Origin: Papio anubis
Lineage: Eukaryota > Chordata > Mammalia > Primates > Cercopithecidae
DNA: 64,000 nt
Assembly (NCBI RefSeq): GCF_008728515.1
Contig: NC_044988.1
Coordinates: 33,831,159-33,895,158 of the forward strand
Direction: 5' to 3'
Each line of letters starts with the position of its first letter. The first letter of the stretch is position 1. This document shows positions 22,339 to 33,880 of the stretch, one piece after another. The notes under the pieces are model-generated. The model was given only the letters and a program-made list of their open reading frames with translations, did no database searches and was not told the DNA's origin. The translations under genes were made by a program, and so were the position numbers.

Positions 22339-23175
22339 TTCTCTATAATTCAATTTAATTACTCAAATTTGTTTTATTATCCAGAAGATTTTTAATAGTA
22401 CCCACAATTTCATAACATAATATTCAAAATATTGAGGATACAATAGAAAATTACCCAACATATTTTTTAAAAATTAGCAACCCTCAAAGAAACATTCATG
22501 ATACTATTGTGTGAATGATTTTGCTTGACTCAGAACACACATATAATTGAATATTTTGGGACTTTGATATCCTAAAATCTAAATCATACAATAATGCTTA
22601 TTGAATGCCTAGTCTGCCAAGAATTGCATATGTTTCATCAGATTTATCATCATTTTCCTTGTAAGTTTTCACTTTTTCAAGTTGTTACTCTTTTTGAAGG
22701 CTGGTACATACTTTCTTAAGCTTCTGCCTTTGCCTCATAGAGAACATCTGACACAGAATGGCAATTCTAAGCTTATTAAGCTTGTCAGTGTTCAGGATAT
22801 AGAAGTCTGTCATTAAATTCTTAGCAGGATACTGTACAAAAAGGAGGCCCTCAATCCTGACTGACCAAGTGTGCTGGTTGCTTATATCTTTTGGAGGAAC
22901 ATTTCCTGACTTAACATTTTGTGCTGTCAAAGTCAGTATTACTTAACTTACTACTTTAACATGGTGTTCCTTCCTGATCCCCTTCTCTCCTCCTCAAACT
23001 CCATCAAAATAGGTACATACAGTTACTTAGTGTATGTGGGGCTCCTGTAGTCCCTTCAGTCTACCAGAAACTTCTTGCTTTAAACACAGATTCGTTTTTT
23101 TCTTCTTTGCCTTGGTCACTGGTGCTCTTTTACAAAAGTCAAAGGGTATAATGTCCCTGTGCTCATTTCTTTGTC
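22339..23175 (-). mobile_element. Probable L1 3' transduction
   Basis: This 837-bp stretch lies between the internal poly(A) of the L1 and the distal target duplication, so it appears to have been copied with the L1. On the minus strand it ends with an ATTAAA about 18 bases before a short A-run, as expected for a downstream read-through poly(A) site. An 81-codon frame (22685-22930, minus) with no family I recognise lies inside. Inference from flanks; not tested against the source locus. Confidence 0.6.
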
Positions 23176-23404
23176 TTTTTTTTTTTTTTTTAAATTATAC
23201 TTTAAGTTCTGGGGTACATGTGCAGAACGTGCAGGTTTGTTACATAGGTATACACATGCCTGGTTTGCTGCACCCATCAATCCATCATCTAAATTAGGTA
23301 TATTAGGTATTTCTCCTAATACTATCCCTTCCCTAGTCCCCCAACCCCTAACAAACCCTGGTGTGTGATGTTCCCCTTCCTGTGTCCATGTGTTCTCTCA
23401 TTAT

Positions 23405-26400
23405 TCAACTCCCACTTATGAGTGAGAACATGCTGTGTTTGGTTTTCTGTTCTTGTGTTAGTTTGCTGAGAATGATGGTTTCCAGCTTCACCCATGTCCC
23501 TGCAAAGGACACGAACTCATCCTTTTTTATGGCTGCATAGTATTCCATGGTGTATATATGCCACATTTTCTTAATTCAGTCTATCATTGATGGGCATTTG
23601 GGTTGGTTCCAAGTCTTTGCTATTGTGAACAATGCCACAATAAACATACATGTGCATGTGTCTTTATAGTAGAATGATTTATAATCCTTTGGGTATATAC
23701 CCAGTAATGGGATTGCTGGGTCAAATGGTATTTCTGGTTCTAGATCCGTGAGGAATTGCCACACTGTCTTCCACAATGGTTGAACTAATTTACACTCCCA
23801 CCAACAGTGTAAAAGCATTCCTGTTTCTCTACATCCGCTCTAGCATCTGTTGTTTCCTGACTTTTTTATGGTCGCCATTCTAACTGGTGTGAGATGGTAT
23901 TTCATTGTGGTTTTGATTTGCATTTCTCTAATGACCAGTCTTGATGAGCTTTTTTTTTTGTTTGTTGACTGTATAAATGTCTTTTTTTGAGAAGTGTCTG
24001 TTCATATCCTTTGCCCACTTTTTGATGGGGTTGTTTGTTTTTTTCTTGTAAATTTGTTTAAGTTCTTTGAAGATTCTAGATATTAGCCCTTTGTCAGATG
24101 GATAGATTGCAAAAATTTTGTCCCATTCTGTAGGTTGCCTGTTCACTCTGATGATAGTTTCATTTCCTGTGCAGAAGCTCTTTAGTTTAATTAGATCCCA
24201 TTTGTCAATTTTGGCTTTTGTTGCCATTGCTTTTGGTGTTTTAGTCATGAAGTCTTTGCCCATGCCTATGTCCTGAATGGTATTAGGTTTTCTTCTAGGG
24301 TTGTTATGGTTTTAGGTCTTACGTTTAAGTCTTTAATCCATCTTGAGTTAATTTTTGTATAAGGTGTAAGGAAGGGGTCCAGTTTCAGTTTTCTGTATAT
24401 GGCTAGCCAGTTTTCCCAACACCATTTATTAAATAGAGAATCCTTTCCCCATTGTTTGTTTTTGTCAGGTTTATCAAAGATCAGATGGTTGTAAATGTGT
24501 GGTGTTATTTCTGAGGCCTACGTTCTGTTCCATTGGTCTATATATCTGTTTTGGTACCAGTACCATGCTGTTTTTGTTACTGTAGCCTTGTAGTATAGTT
24601 TGAAGTCAGGTAGCGTGATGTCTCCAGCTTTGTTCGTTTTGCATAGGATTGTCTTGGCTATATGGGCTCTTTTTTGGTTCCACATGAAATTTAAAGTAGT
24701 TTTTTCCAATTCTCTGAAGAAAGTCAAAGATAGCTTGATGGGGATAACATTGAATCTATAAATTACTTTGGGTAGTATAACCGTTTTCATAATATTGATT
24801 CTTCCTATCCATGAGCATCAAATGTTTTTCCATTTGTGTCTTCTCTTATTTCCTTGAGCAGTGGTTTATAGTTCTCCTTGAAGAGGTCCTTCACATCCCT
24901 TGTAAGTTGGATTCCTAGGTATTTTATTCTCTTTGTAACAATTGTGAATGGGAGTTAACTCATGATTTGGCTCTCTGTTTGTCTGTTATTAGTGTATAGG
25001 AATGCTTATGAATTTTGCACACTGATTTTGTATCCTGAGACTCTGCTGAAGTTGCTGGTCAGCTTAAGGAGATTGTGGGCTGAGACGATGGGGTTTTCTA
25101 TATATACAGTCATGTCATCTGCAAACAGAGACAATTTGACTTCCTCTCTTCCTGTTTGAATACACTTTATTTCTTTCTCTTGTCTGATTGTCCTGGCCAG
25201 AACTTCCAATACTATGTTGAATAGGAACGGTGAGAGAGGGCATCCTCGTCTTGTGCCGGTTTTCAAAGGGAATGCTTCCAGTTTTTGCCCATTCAGTATG
25301 ATATTGGCTGTGGGTTTGTCATAAATAGCTTTTATTATTTTGAGGTACATTCCATCAATACCTAGTTTATTGAGCGTTTTTGGCTTGAAGAGATGTTGAA
25401 TTTTATCAAAGGCCTTTTCTGCATCTATTGAGATAATCACGTGTTTTTTGTCATTGGTTCTGTTTATGTGATGGATTATGTTTATTGATTTGCATATGTT
25501 GAACTAGCCTTGCATCCCGTGGATGAAGCTGAGTTGATCGTGGTGGATATGCATTCTGATGTGCTGCTGGATTCGGTTTGTCAGTATTTTATTGTGGATT
25601 TCTGCATCAATATTCATCAGGCATATTGGCCTAAAATTCTTTTTTTATTGTGTCTCTGCCGGGTTTTGGTATCAGGATAATGCTGGCCTCATAAAATGAG
25701 TTAGGGAGGATTCCCTCTTTTTCTATTGTTTGGAATAGTTTCAGAAGGAATGGTACCAGCTCCTCTTTGTACCTCTGGTAGAATTTGACTGTGAATCTGT
25801 CTGGTCCTGGACTTTTTTGGTTGGTAGGCTATTACTGCCTCAATTTCAGAACTTCTTATTGGTCTATTCAGGGATTCAACTTCTTCCTGGTTTAGACTTG
25901 GGAGGGGGTATGTGTCCAGGAATTTATCAATTTCTTCTAGATTTTCTACTTTATTTGCATAGAGGTGTTTATAGTATTCTCTGTTGGTAGTTTGTATTTC
26001 TGTGGGATCGGTGGTGATATCCCCTTTATCATTTTTTATTGCGTCTATTTGATTCTTCTCTCTGTTCTTCTTAATTAGTCTTGCTAGCAGTCTATCAATT
26101 TTGTTGGTCTTTTCAAAAAACCAGATCCTGGATTCATTGATTTTTTTGAAGGGTTTTTTTTTGTGTGTGTCTCTATCTCCTTCAGTTCTGCTCTGATCTT
26201 AGTTATTTCTTGCCTTCTGCTAGCTTTTGAATGTGTTTGTTCTTGCTTCTCTAGTTCTTTTAATTGTGATGTTAGGGTGTCGATTTTAGATCTTTCCTGC
26301 TTTCTCCTGTGGGCATTTAGTGCTATAAATTTCCCTCTACACACTGCTTTAAATGTGTCCCAGAGATTCTGGTACATTGTATCTTTGTTGTCATTGGTTT

Positions 26401-27224
26401 CAAAGAACTTATTTATTTCTGCCTTAATTTCATTATTTATCCAGTAGTCATTCAAGAACAGGTTGTTCAGTTTCCATGTAGTTGTCCAGTTTTGAGTGCG
26501 TTTCTTAATTTTGAGTTCTAATTTGATTGCACTGTGGTCTGAGAGACTGTTTGTTACGATTTCCATTCTTTTGCATTTGCTGAGGAGTGTTTTACTTCCA
26601 ATTATGTGGTCAATTTTAGAATAAGTGTGATGTGGTGCTGAGAAGAATGTATATTCTGATGATTTGGGGTGGAGAGTTCTGTAGATGTCTATTAGGTCCA
26701 CTTGGTCCAGAGCTGAGTTCAAGTCCTGAACATCCTTGTTAATTTTCTGTCTTTCTGATCTGTCTAATATTGACAGTGGAGTGTTAAAGTCTCCTAATAT
26801 TATTGTGTGGGAGTCTAAGTCTCTTTATAGGTCTCTAAGAACTTGCTTTATGAATCTGGGTGCTCCTGTATTGGGTGCATATGTATTTAGGATAGTTAGC
26901 TCTTCTTGTTGAATTGATCTCTTTACCATTATGTAATGGCCTTCTTTGTCTCTTTTGATCTTTGTTGGTTTAAAGTCTGTTTTATCAGAGACTATGATTG
27001 CAACTCCTACTTTTTCTTTGCTTTCCATTTACTTGGTAAATAATCCTCTATCCCTTTATTTTGAGCCCATGTGTGTCTTTGCACATGAGATGGGTCTCCT
27101 GAATACAGCACACCAATGGGTCTTGACTCTTTATCCAATTTGCCAGTCCATGTCTTTTAATTGGGGCTTTTAGCCCATTTACATTTAAGGTTAATATTGT
27201 TATGTGTGAATTTGATCCTGTCAT
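23405..27224 (-). pseudogene. L1 ORF2 (endonuclease/reverse transcriptase), disrupted
   Basis: ORF2 encodes the endonuclease and reverse transcriptase that drive L1 and Alu retrotransposition. The ATG is at 27224 and the expected TGA at 23405-23407, a span of 3,820 bp, close to the usual 1,275 codons. Recognisable parts include the endonuclease segment with SDHSAIKLEL near 26540, the reverse-transcriptase FADD motif at 25125-25114, and the cysteine-rich tail near 23805 (HCWWECK). It is broken into at least six frames. One visible lesion is a tryptophan-to-stop change at 23576-23578. No functional protein is expected. Confidence 0.93.
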
Positions 27225-27287
27225 TATTATGCCAACTTGTTTTTTTGCCCATTAGTTGATGCAGTTTCTTCATAGTGTCAATGGTCT

Positions 27288-28304
27288 TTACAATTTGGCG
27301 TGTTTTTGCAGTGGCTTGTCTCTGTTGTTTCTTTCCATGTTTAGAGCTTCCTTCAGGAGCTCTTGTAAGGCAGGCCTGGTGGTGACAAAGTCTCTCAGCA
27401 TTTGCTTGTCTGTAAAGGATTTTATTTCTCCTTCACTTATGAAGCTTAGTTTGGCTGGATATGAAATTCTGGGTTGAAAATTCTTTCCTTTAAGAATGTT
27501 GAATATTGGCCTCTGCTCTCTTCTGGCTTGTAGGGTTTCTGCAGAGAGATTCGCTGATGGGCTTCCCTTTGTGGGTAACGTGACTTTTCTCTCTGGCTGC
27601 ACTTATCATTTTTTCCTTCATTTCAACCTTGGTGAATCTGACGATTATGTGTTTTGGGGTTGCTCTTCTCGAAGAGTATCTTTATGGTGTTCTCTGTATT
27701 TCCTGAATTTGAATGTTGGCCTGCCTTACTGTGTTAGGGAAGATCTCCTGGATAATACCCTGAAGAGTGTTTTCTAACTTGGTTGCATTCTCCCCATCAC
27801 TTTCAGGTACACCAATCAAATGTAGATTTGGTCTCTTCACAGTCCCATATTTCTTGGAGGCTTTGTTCATTCCTTTTCATTCTTTTTTCTCTAATCTTGT
27901 CTTCCTTCTCTATTTCATTAAGTTGATCTTCAATCTCTGATATCCTTTCTTCTACTTGATTGATTTGGCTATTGGTACTTGTATATGCTTCATGAAGTTC
28001 TCATGCTGTGTTTTTTCAGCTCCATCAGGTCATTTATGTACTTCTCTAAACTGGTTATTCTAGTTAGCAATTCATCTAACCTTTTTTCAGAGCTCTTAAC
28101 TTCCTTGCATTGGGTTAGAATGTGCTCCTTTAGCTCAGAGGAGTTTGTAATTACCCACCTTCTGAAGCCTACTTCAGTCAATTCGTCAAACTCATTCTCC
28201 ATCCAGTTTTGTTCCCTTGCTGGTGAGGAGTTGTGACCCTTTGGAGGAGAAGATGCGTTCTGGTTTTTGGAATTTTCAGCCTATTTACACTGGTTTCTCC
28301 CCAT
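27288..28304 (-). pseudogene. L1 ORF1 (RNA-binding chaperone), disrupted
   Basis: ORF1 makes the trimeric coiled-coil RNA-binding protein of the L1 particle. The span from ATG (28304) to the stop at 27288 is 1,017 bp, equal to the normal 338 codons plus stop. A TAG sits at codon 8. The coiled-coil region is readable at 28202-27990, the RRM-like segment 'KRPNLHLIGVPESDGEN' near 27840 and the C-terminal domain (PAKLSFISEGEIKSFTDKQM) near 27440. Frameshifts separate these blocks, so the gene is dead. Confidence 0.93.
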
Positions 28305-29641
28305 TTTCATGGATTTATCTACTTTTGGTCTTTGATGTTGGTGACCTTCGGATAGGGTCTCTGAGTGAATGTCCTTTTTGTTGATGTTGATGCTATTCCT
28401 TTCTGTTTGTTAGTTTTCCTTTGAACAGTCAGGCCCCTCTGCTGCAGTTCTGCTGGAGTTTGCTGGAGGTCCACTCCAGACCCTGTTTTCCTGGGTATCA
28501 CCAGCAGAGGCTGCAGAACAGCAGAGATTGCTGCCTGTTCCTTCCTCTGGAAGCTTCGTCCCAGAGGGGCATTCACCAGATTCCAGCCAGAGCTTTCCTG
28601 TATGAGGTGTCTGTCAGCCCCTGCTGGAGGTGTCTCCTAGTCAGGAGACATGGGGGTCAGGGTCCCACTTGAGGCAGGCTGTCCCTTATCAGAACTTGAA
28701 TGCTGTGCTGGGAGATCTGCTGCTCTCTTCAGAGCCATCAGGCAGGGATGTTTAAATCTACTGATGCTGTGCCCACTGCCGCCCTATCCCCCAGGTGCTC
28801 TGTCCCAGGGAGATGGGCGTTTTCTATAGAAGCCCCTGACTGGACTGCTGCTTTTTTTTCAGAGATGCCCTGCCCATAGAGGAGGAATCTAGAAAGGCAG
28901 TCTGGCTACAGTGGCTTTGCTGAGCTATGGAGGGCTCTGCCCAGTTTGAACTTCCTGGCAGCTTTGTTTACACTGTGAGGGTAAAACTGCCTACTCAAGC
29001 CTCAGTAATGCCGGATGCCCCTCCCCCCACCTAGCTTGAGCACCCCAGGTCAACCTCAGACTGCTGTGCTGACTGAGAATTTCAAGCCAGTGGATCTTAG
29101 CTTGGTGGGTTCCCTGGGGGTGGAATATGCTGAGCTAGACCACTTGGCTCCCTGGCTTCAGCCCTCTTTCCAGGGGAGTGAACGATTTTGTCTTACTGGC
29201 TTTCCAGGCACCACTGGGGTATGAAAAAAACTCCTGCAGCTAGCTTGGTGTCTGCCCAAATGGCCACCCAGTTTTGTGCTTGAAACCCAGGGCCCTGGTG
29301 GCATAGGCACCGAAGGGAATCTCCTGGTCTGCAGATTGTGAAGACTGTGGGAAAAGCATAGTATCTGGGCCAGAGTGCACCATTCCTCACGACACAGTCC
29401 CTCATGGCTTCGCTTGACTAGGGGAGGGATTTCCCCCAACCCTTTGTGCTTCCTGGGTGAGGCGACGCCCCTCCCTGCTTTGGCTTGCCCTCCGTGGGCT
29501 ACACCCCCTGTCTAACCAGTCCCAGTGAGATGAACTGGTTACCTCAGTTGGATTTCAGCTGAAATCACCTGCCTTCTGCGTTGATCTCACTGGGAGCTGC
29601 AGACTGGAGATGTTCCTATTTGGCCATTTTGCCAGTAATCC
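28305..29641 (-). promoter_or_regulatory. L1 5' UTR with internal promoter remnant
   Basis: About 1.3 kb, GC-richer than its surroundings, upstream of ORF1 in L1 sense. In intact L1 this region holds the internal promoter, and often an antisense promoter. Activity of this decayed copy is unknown. Confidence 0.75.
29619..29633 (-). promoter_or_regulatory. YY1-type site at the L1 5' end
   Basis: Sense reading 'ggcaaaatggccaaa' preserves the YY1 core (CAAAATGGC) that sets the L1 transcription start in the family. Present by motif only. Confidence 0.6.
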
Positions 29642-29657
29642 AAAAAATTTAATTTTT
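29642..29657. repeat. Target-site duplication, copy abutting the L1 5' end
   Basis: Identical 16-mer to 22323-22338, directly next to the L1 start, which indicates an untruncated 5' end. Confidence 0.7.
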
Positions 29658-30046
29658 AATCTATTATCTATTATGTAGTTTTGTTAAACTATATTCATTT
29701 AGAAAATAAAGTAGGCATAACCAAATAAAATACAAAAATTTGTTTGTGATAGGTTTCTTCCTCTCTTCATTATGTTGCTTCATCCTTAAATATCTAGAGG
29801 TATGGATTGCTTACAGCTCCTTCCTGCCAGCAATAGATAGGAGTTAGTCGATACAACCAGCCTGTCATTATTTTTCTTATTTTATTTTCATAGAATATTC
29901 CTTTTGGAATATTCCTCTTTAATATTTTGAGAAGATAAAATCAGTTTCTATTATTTTTGATGACGGAAACCAAAGTGAACCAAGAAAATCCAATAATTTC
30001 ATAGCCTTTTGAGAAAAAGCATCCCTTATATAAATTATTTATTATT
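29658..30046. other. No recognisable feature
   Basis: AT-rich flank. It contains a small ggaatattcc palindrome near 29903. Nothing else. Confidence 0.4.
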
Positions 30047-30345
30047 TATTTTTTATTTTTTGAGATGGAGTCTCACTCTGCCACCCAGGCTAGAGGTTAG
30101 TGGTAGGGTCTCAGCTCACTGCAACCTCTGCCTCCCAGGTTCAAGCAATTCTCTTGCCTCAGCCTCCCAAATATTTGGGATTAGACACATGTCACCACGC
30201 CTGGCTAATTTTTTGTATTTTTTTCAGTGGAGACAGGGTTTCACCATGTTGGCCAGGCTGGTCTCAAACTCCTGACCTCAGATGATCCACCCACCTCAGC
30301 CTCCCAAAGTGTTGGGATTACAGGCATGAGCTATGGTGCCTGGCC
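30047..30345 (-). mobile_element. Alu (AluS-like)
   Basis: Reverse-complement full-length Alu, 'gagatggagtctcactctgcc' to 'ggcatgagctatggtgcctggcc'. Confidence 0.94.
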
Positions 30346-30454
30346 AGAAATTAATTTTAAAAAGATAAAATTGAACTGGCCCCCCCTTATGAAAGTGCTG
30401 ACCTGTTCTTATCCTTGCTGGGCATTGTGTTTTGTTGTTTAAAGTATTATGCCC

Positions 30455-30645
30455 CAAAGTCATTTGGAAAAAAACAAAGTTAGGTCCCTTTCTTTTTCCA
30501 TATACCCAAATAAATTCTAAGTAGGTAAAAGATTGAAATGTAAAATGTAAGATCATAAAAGAAAATTTGAGTGAATATATAATCTTAGGGAGAGAAATAA
30601 CTTTCATGGCATGATTCCAAAGGTAGAAATCATACAAAGAAACAC
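30455..30645 (+). repeat. L1M ORF2 3'-portion fragment
   Basis: 'aagttaggtccctttcttttt', 'catatacccaaataaattct', 'agattgaaatgtaaaatgtaag' and 'catggcatgattccaaagg' follow the ORF2 C-terminal coding order of old L1. Confidence 0.6.
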
Positions 30646-30840
30646 TGATTACAAATAGTAGCTAACATCTATTGAGGGGTTACTCTGTGCTGGGCCATGT
30701 TTTGAGGATGTGTACTATCTCATTTTGTTCTCACATGAAGCCTATGAAGTAAGTGTTATTATCACCGTTTAATTATCATCTCATTTAAACAATTGTTCCT
30801 CATTTGCCTGTGTGGAACCACTCAGCTAATCCAGGTGCCT
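30646..30840 (-). repeat. MIR SINE
   Basis: 'tagtagctaacatctattgagg', 'actctgtgctgggccatg' and 'gaagcctatgaagtaagtgttatt' are antisense MIR. Confidence 0.7.
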
Positions 30841-31266
30841 CCCTAATCCTACCAAAAAACCTGGAAAAGGGTCTGCTTCTTATTCTCTGGGAACAAAAGG
30901 GCATAGATTTTGCACTTGAAAGATGAAAGATAATTGAATCCAAACATGAATAGTAGCTCTCAATCACTTGGCAGTTAGCCATTTTTTCTTTCTTTCCTGC
31001 TTTTTTTCCAGTTGGTAGACAAATATGCTTAACCCTCACAGCTTGCATAGAGTTGGGTACAGATACAGACTGTTAGAAAATTTCTAATTTAAGCCAACTT
31101 TTAGTTTAAAATTTACGGGAAGGAAATATTTGTAAAGACCCTATTGCTATTGCCAAAGAGTTTGTGGAACATCACATTTGGTGATGTAATGCTGGAAACC
31201 ATTCACTCCTCTAATGTTTCATTCATAGTAATTCTCCAAAGTGTTTGTTTTGGCTTATTACTACTA
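30841..31266. other. No recognisable feature
   Basis: Unique sequence; a small hairpin (acatcac..gtgatgt) lies near 31171. Confidence 0.4.
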
Positions 31267-31267
31267 T

Positions 31268-31339
31268 TTAGGTTGGTGCAAAAGGAATTGCGGTTTTTGC
31301 CATTACTTTAAAACCACAATTCCTTTTGCACCAACCTAA
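31268..31339. mobile_element. MADE1 (mariner MITE) hairpin, mir-548-like
   Basis: Near-perfect palindrome: left arm 'ttaggttggtgcaaaagg...' 31268-31297 pairs with 31310-31339 with one C/A mismatch and a 12-base loop. The termini are MADE1. The human mir-548 microRNA family arose from such copies, so a transcript here would fold into the same stem. Expression is not shown by sequence. Confidence 0.92.
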
Positions 31340-31344
31340 TAAAA

Positions 31345-32430
31345 ATGTGAAAGAAAAATAAACCTTGCCCATTTCTAAAGGCACTGCTAAATACAAACTA
31401 CTGTCATTGACAAGCCTTGGCATGGTAAAAACACGTAATTTCCAAATCTGCTACATTCCAGTGGATAAATGAATAATTAGGAGTTATGAGTGGCTCCCCG
31501 ATGGGAAGAAAATTTTTGGGATTACTGACCACAAAAAGAAAAATTTCAAAATTTCCAGTATTTGTTACTTTAGGTTGCTTTCCATCTCTGGGAAATCTAC
31601 TCTTACCAGAACTAGAGACTGTTTCCAAGGAAAAAAGGAGAAAAAAAGAAGATGCCACTTCGAAAGACATTGTTGCTTCATCCTTCAAATAGCCACATGG
31701 GGAACATGCAGCAGTTTTCTTATTAATAGGTGTTCAAAGCATCTTGTGTTTCTCAACACCCAGACTAGAACTCTCCTGGGAACTAGACTGAAAAACTTAC
31801 CACCTAACTGTAGTTTGCTCAAGTGGGCCCCAGGAAAAGTTGCCGAACTGAGGAATCAGTGAATCTCAGGGGTGTTTCTGAATTCTAAACCCTGAGGCCA
31901 AATGGGTAAGTATTGTAGTCCTAAGTTATTTATTTTCTTATTCTTTACACATTTTTGTAGGTAATTTTGTAATATCAGGGGATTATTTAATGACTCTACT
32001 GTACATTTCTTGGAAGAAATACTCTATTAATATTTAGGATACTGTTGGGTGTTGGGTGAAGGCTCATTACTTAATGACATTGAGTAAATTAAGAAAAAGT
32101 GTGCCATCCACATAATCAACAGCAGAGACATAATGTAATGCTCATTTGAAAAAACCTTTAATTTGAATAATTGCTTGAAGACCTAACTGAACACTAGATT
32201 ACTATTGTGACCTGGAAAATGGAGAGAAATATGTTGGTTTTCATACTCTAAGAACCACATGCCATTTCTAAATGATCACATATTTTAATAGCTTGACTGT
32301 AAATAAGTGTCATTCTAGATTATCAGAGATCATTGGCCAATTCCAAAGGTTCCTTGAGTATGTTTAACTTCTAGGCTTTTGAAGGGGAAGCTGTTGGGTT
32401 TGTTTATTTCATTAAAAAATAATATTTATT
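31345..32430. other. Unassigned AT-rich sequence
   Basis: No repeat or gene recognised over about 1.1 kb; frames up to 95 codons overlap on both strands with no supporting signal. Confidence 0.4.
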
Positions 32431-32689
32431 CTATTTCCTCATTAAAAAGTAATACATGTTCACTGAAAAGCATTAGAGAGAAATACTGAAAAACAAAGGG
32501 AAAAATAGAAGGATTATGTATAATTCTTAGAGATAACTCATATTAACATTTTGGTGTTAACAATTTGCTTTCTAGTCAGTTTTTTCCTATCTTTTTATTG
32601 TTTTAAAAATTACATAAGAAATATTTTCTCATTATAAAAAAATCGAGATAATATAGAACAAAATGTAGAAGTCACCCCCTATTATGGTC

Positions 32690-33128
32690 TAAGTTGTGCC
32701 TCCCTAAAATTCATGTGTTGAAACCCTAAGCTCCAGTTCCTCAGAATGTGATTATTTGGAGATAGGGGCTTTAACAAGGAGATGAAGTTTAAATGGAGGC
32801 TTTAGGGTGGACCCAATCTGATGACCTTGTAAGAAGAGAAAATGTGGGCCGGGCATGGTGGCTCAAGCCTATAATCCCAGCACTTTGGGAGGCTAAGGTG
32901 GGTGAATCACCTGAGGTCAGGAGTTTGCTACCAGCATGGCCAACATGGTGAAGCTCTGTCTCTACTAAAAATACAAAAATTAGCCAGGTGTGGTGGCAGA
33001 CACCTGTAGTCCAAGCTACTTGGGAGGCTGAGGCAGGACAATTGGTTTAACTCAGGAGGCGGAGGTTGCAGTGAGCCAGGATCATGTCACTGCACTGCAG
33101 CCTGGACCACAAAGTGAGATTCCATCTC

Positions 33129-33160
<32 letters not shown>

Positions 33161-33364
33161 TGCGGATCCACAATGGAAAATGTGGCCTGTGCACTCACAC
33201 AGGGAAGGCCATATGAGGACAGAGCAAAGTGGCCAGCAGAGAGGCCTCAGAAGAAACCAAGTCAACTGACACCTTCATTTTGGGCATCTAGCCTCCAGCC
33301 TGAGAAAATAAATTTCTGTTGTTTAAGCCACCCAGTGTGTGTATTTTGTTATGGTAGTCCTAGC
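32690..33364 (+). mobile_element. MLT1-type LTR, split by an Alu
   Basis: Left half 'tatggtctaagttgtgcctccc...ttcatgtgttgaaaccctaag'; right half 'agcctgagaaaataaatttctgttgtttaagccacccagtgtg'. It contains the Alu at 32846-33151 and lies within the L1M. Confidence 0.82.
32846..33151 (+). mobile_element. Alu (AluS-like) inside the MLT1
   Basis: Full-length copy with a long A-tail. Perfect 11-bp target duplication aagagaaaatg at 32834-32844 and 33152-33162. Confidence 0.95.
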
Positions 33365-33880
33365 CCTTTATTCCACTGTTCTCTCAAGAGGTAACCATGA
33401 TCCACACTGTTGTTCCAGACTGACTTCTTACGTTTTTGCACACACAGAGTCATCTATAGGAAGTTTCTTCGATTACACAGGTGAGACCATATTCTAAATA
33501 TGGCTCTGTGACTTGCTTTTTTCATTTAACAGTATACCATAGACAGCTTTCCACATCCATATCTGTAGAAAACTACCCACTACGTTCCTACTGAAGACTG
33601 CTTAGTTTTCCATTGTATGAATGTACCATGATTTATTTTAACCATTCCATTATTGAGCATTTAGATGTTTTAAATGTTTTATTTTATCATTAATGCTGAA
33701 ATAAACATCTTTGTACGTTTGTGGTTGGGCTCCTCTGCTAACATATCTGTAAGAATGATCCTAGAAATGAAATTTCTGGATCAAAAAGTATATGCATTTA
33801 AAATTTGAAAGTCTTTGTCAAATTACCTTCCGTAAAGGCTTAATTTCCAATCCTACTGATATATACGAGAGTCTCTGTGT

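Larger units (their letters stand above)
23176..29641 (-). mobile_element. Full-length L1 (primate L1PA-like), inactive
   Basis: A 6.47 kb LINE-1 on the minus strand, complete from a 5' end resembling 'caaaatggccaaatagg' to a 16-base A-tail (T-run at 23176-23191). The order in sense direction is 5' UTR (29641-28305), ORF1 (28304-27288), ORF2 (27224-23405) and 3' UTR with 'acatgtaccccagaactt'. All pieces share one strand, so there is no 5' inversion. Both ORFs carry stops and frameshifts. The short poly(A) and decay mean it is not one of the youngest human-specific copies; L1PA7-8-like age is a guess. Confidence 0.93.
32431..33880 (-). repeat. L1M 3' region carrying a nested MLT1 and Alu
   Basis: Left part has 'aaagtaatacatgttcactg' and 'tagaacaaaatgtagaagtcacccc'. 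Right part resumes after 33364 with 'gacttgcttttttcatttaacag', 'ttttccattgtatgaatgtacca' and 'atttctggatcaaaaagta'. Both fit one antisense old L1. Confidence 0.65.

Noticed and set aside
23176..23191. Target-site duplication directly beside the L1 poly(A)
   Set aside because: The bases next to the T-run (tcatttctttgtc) do not recur after 29641. The only good match is the outer 16-mer.
23405..28304. L1 as an active element
   Set aside because: Both ORFs contain stops and frameshifts, including a stop at ORF1 codon 8 and at 23576-23578 in ORF2.
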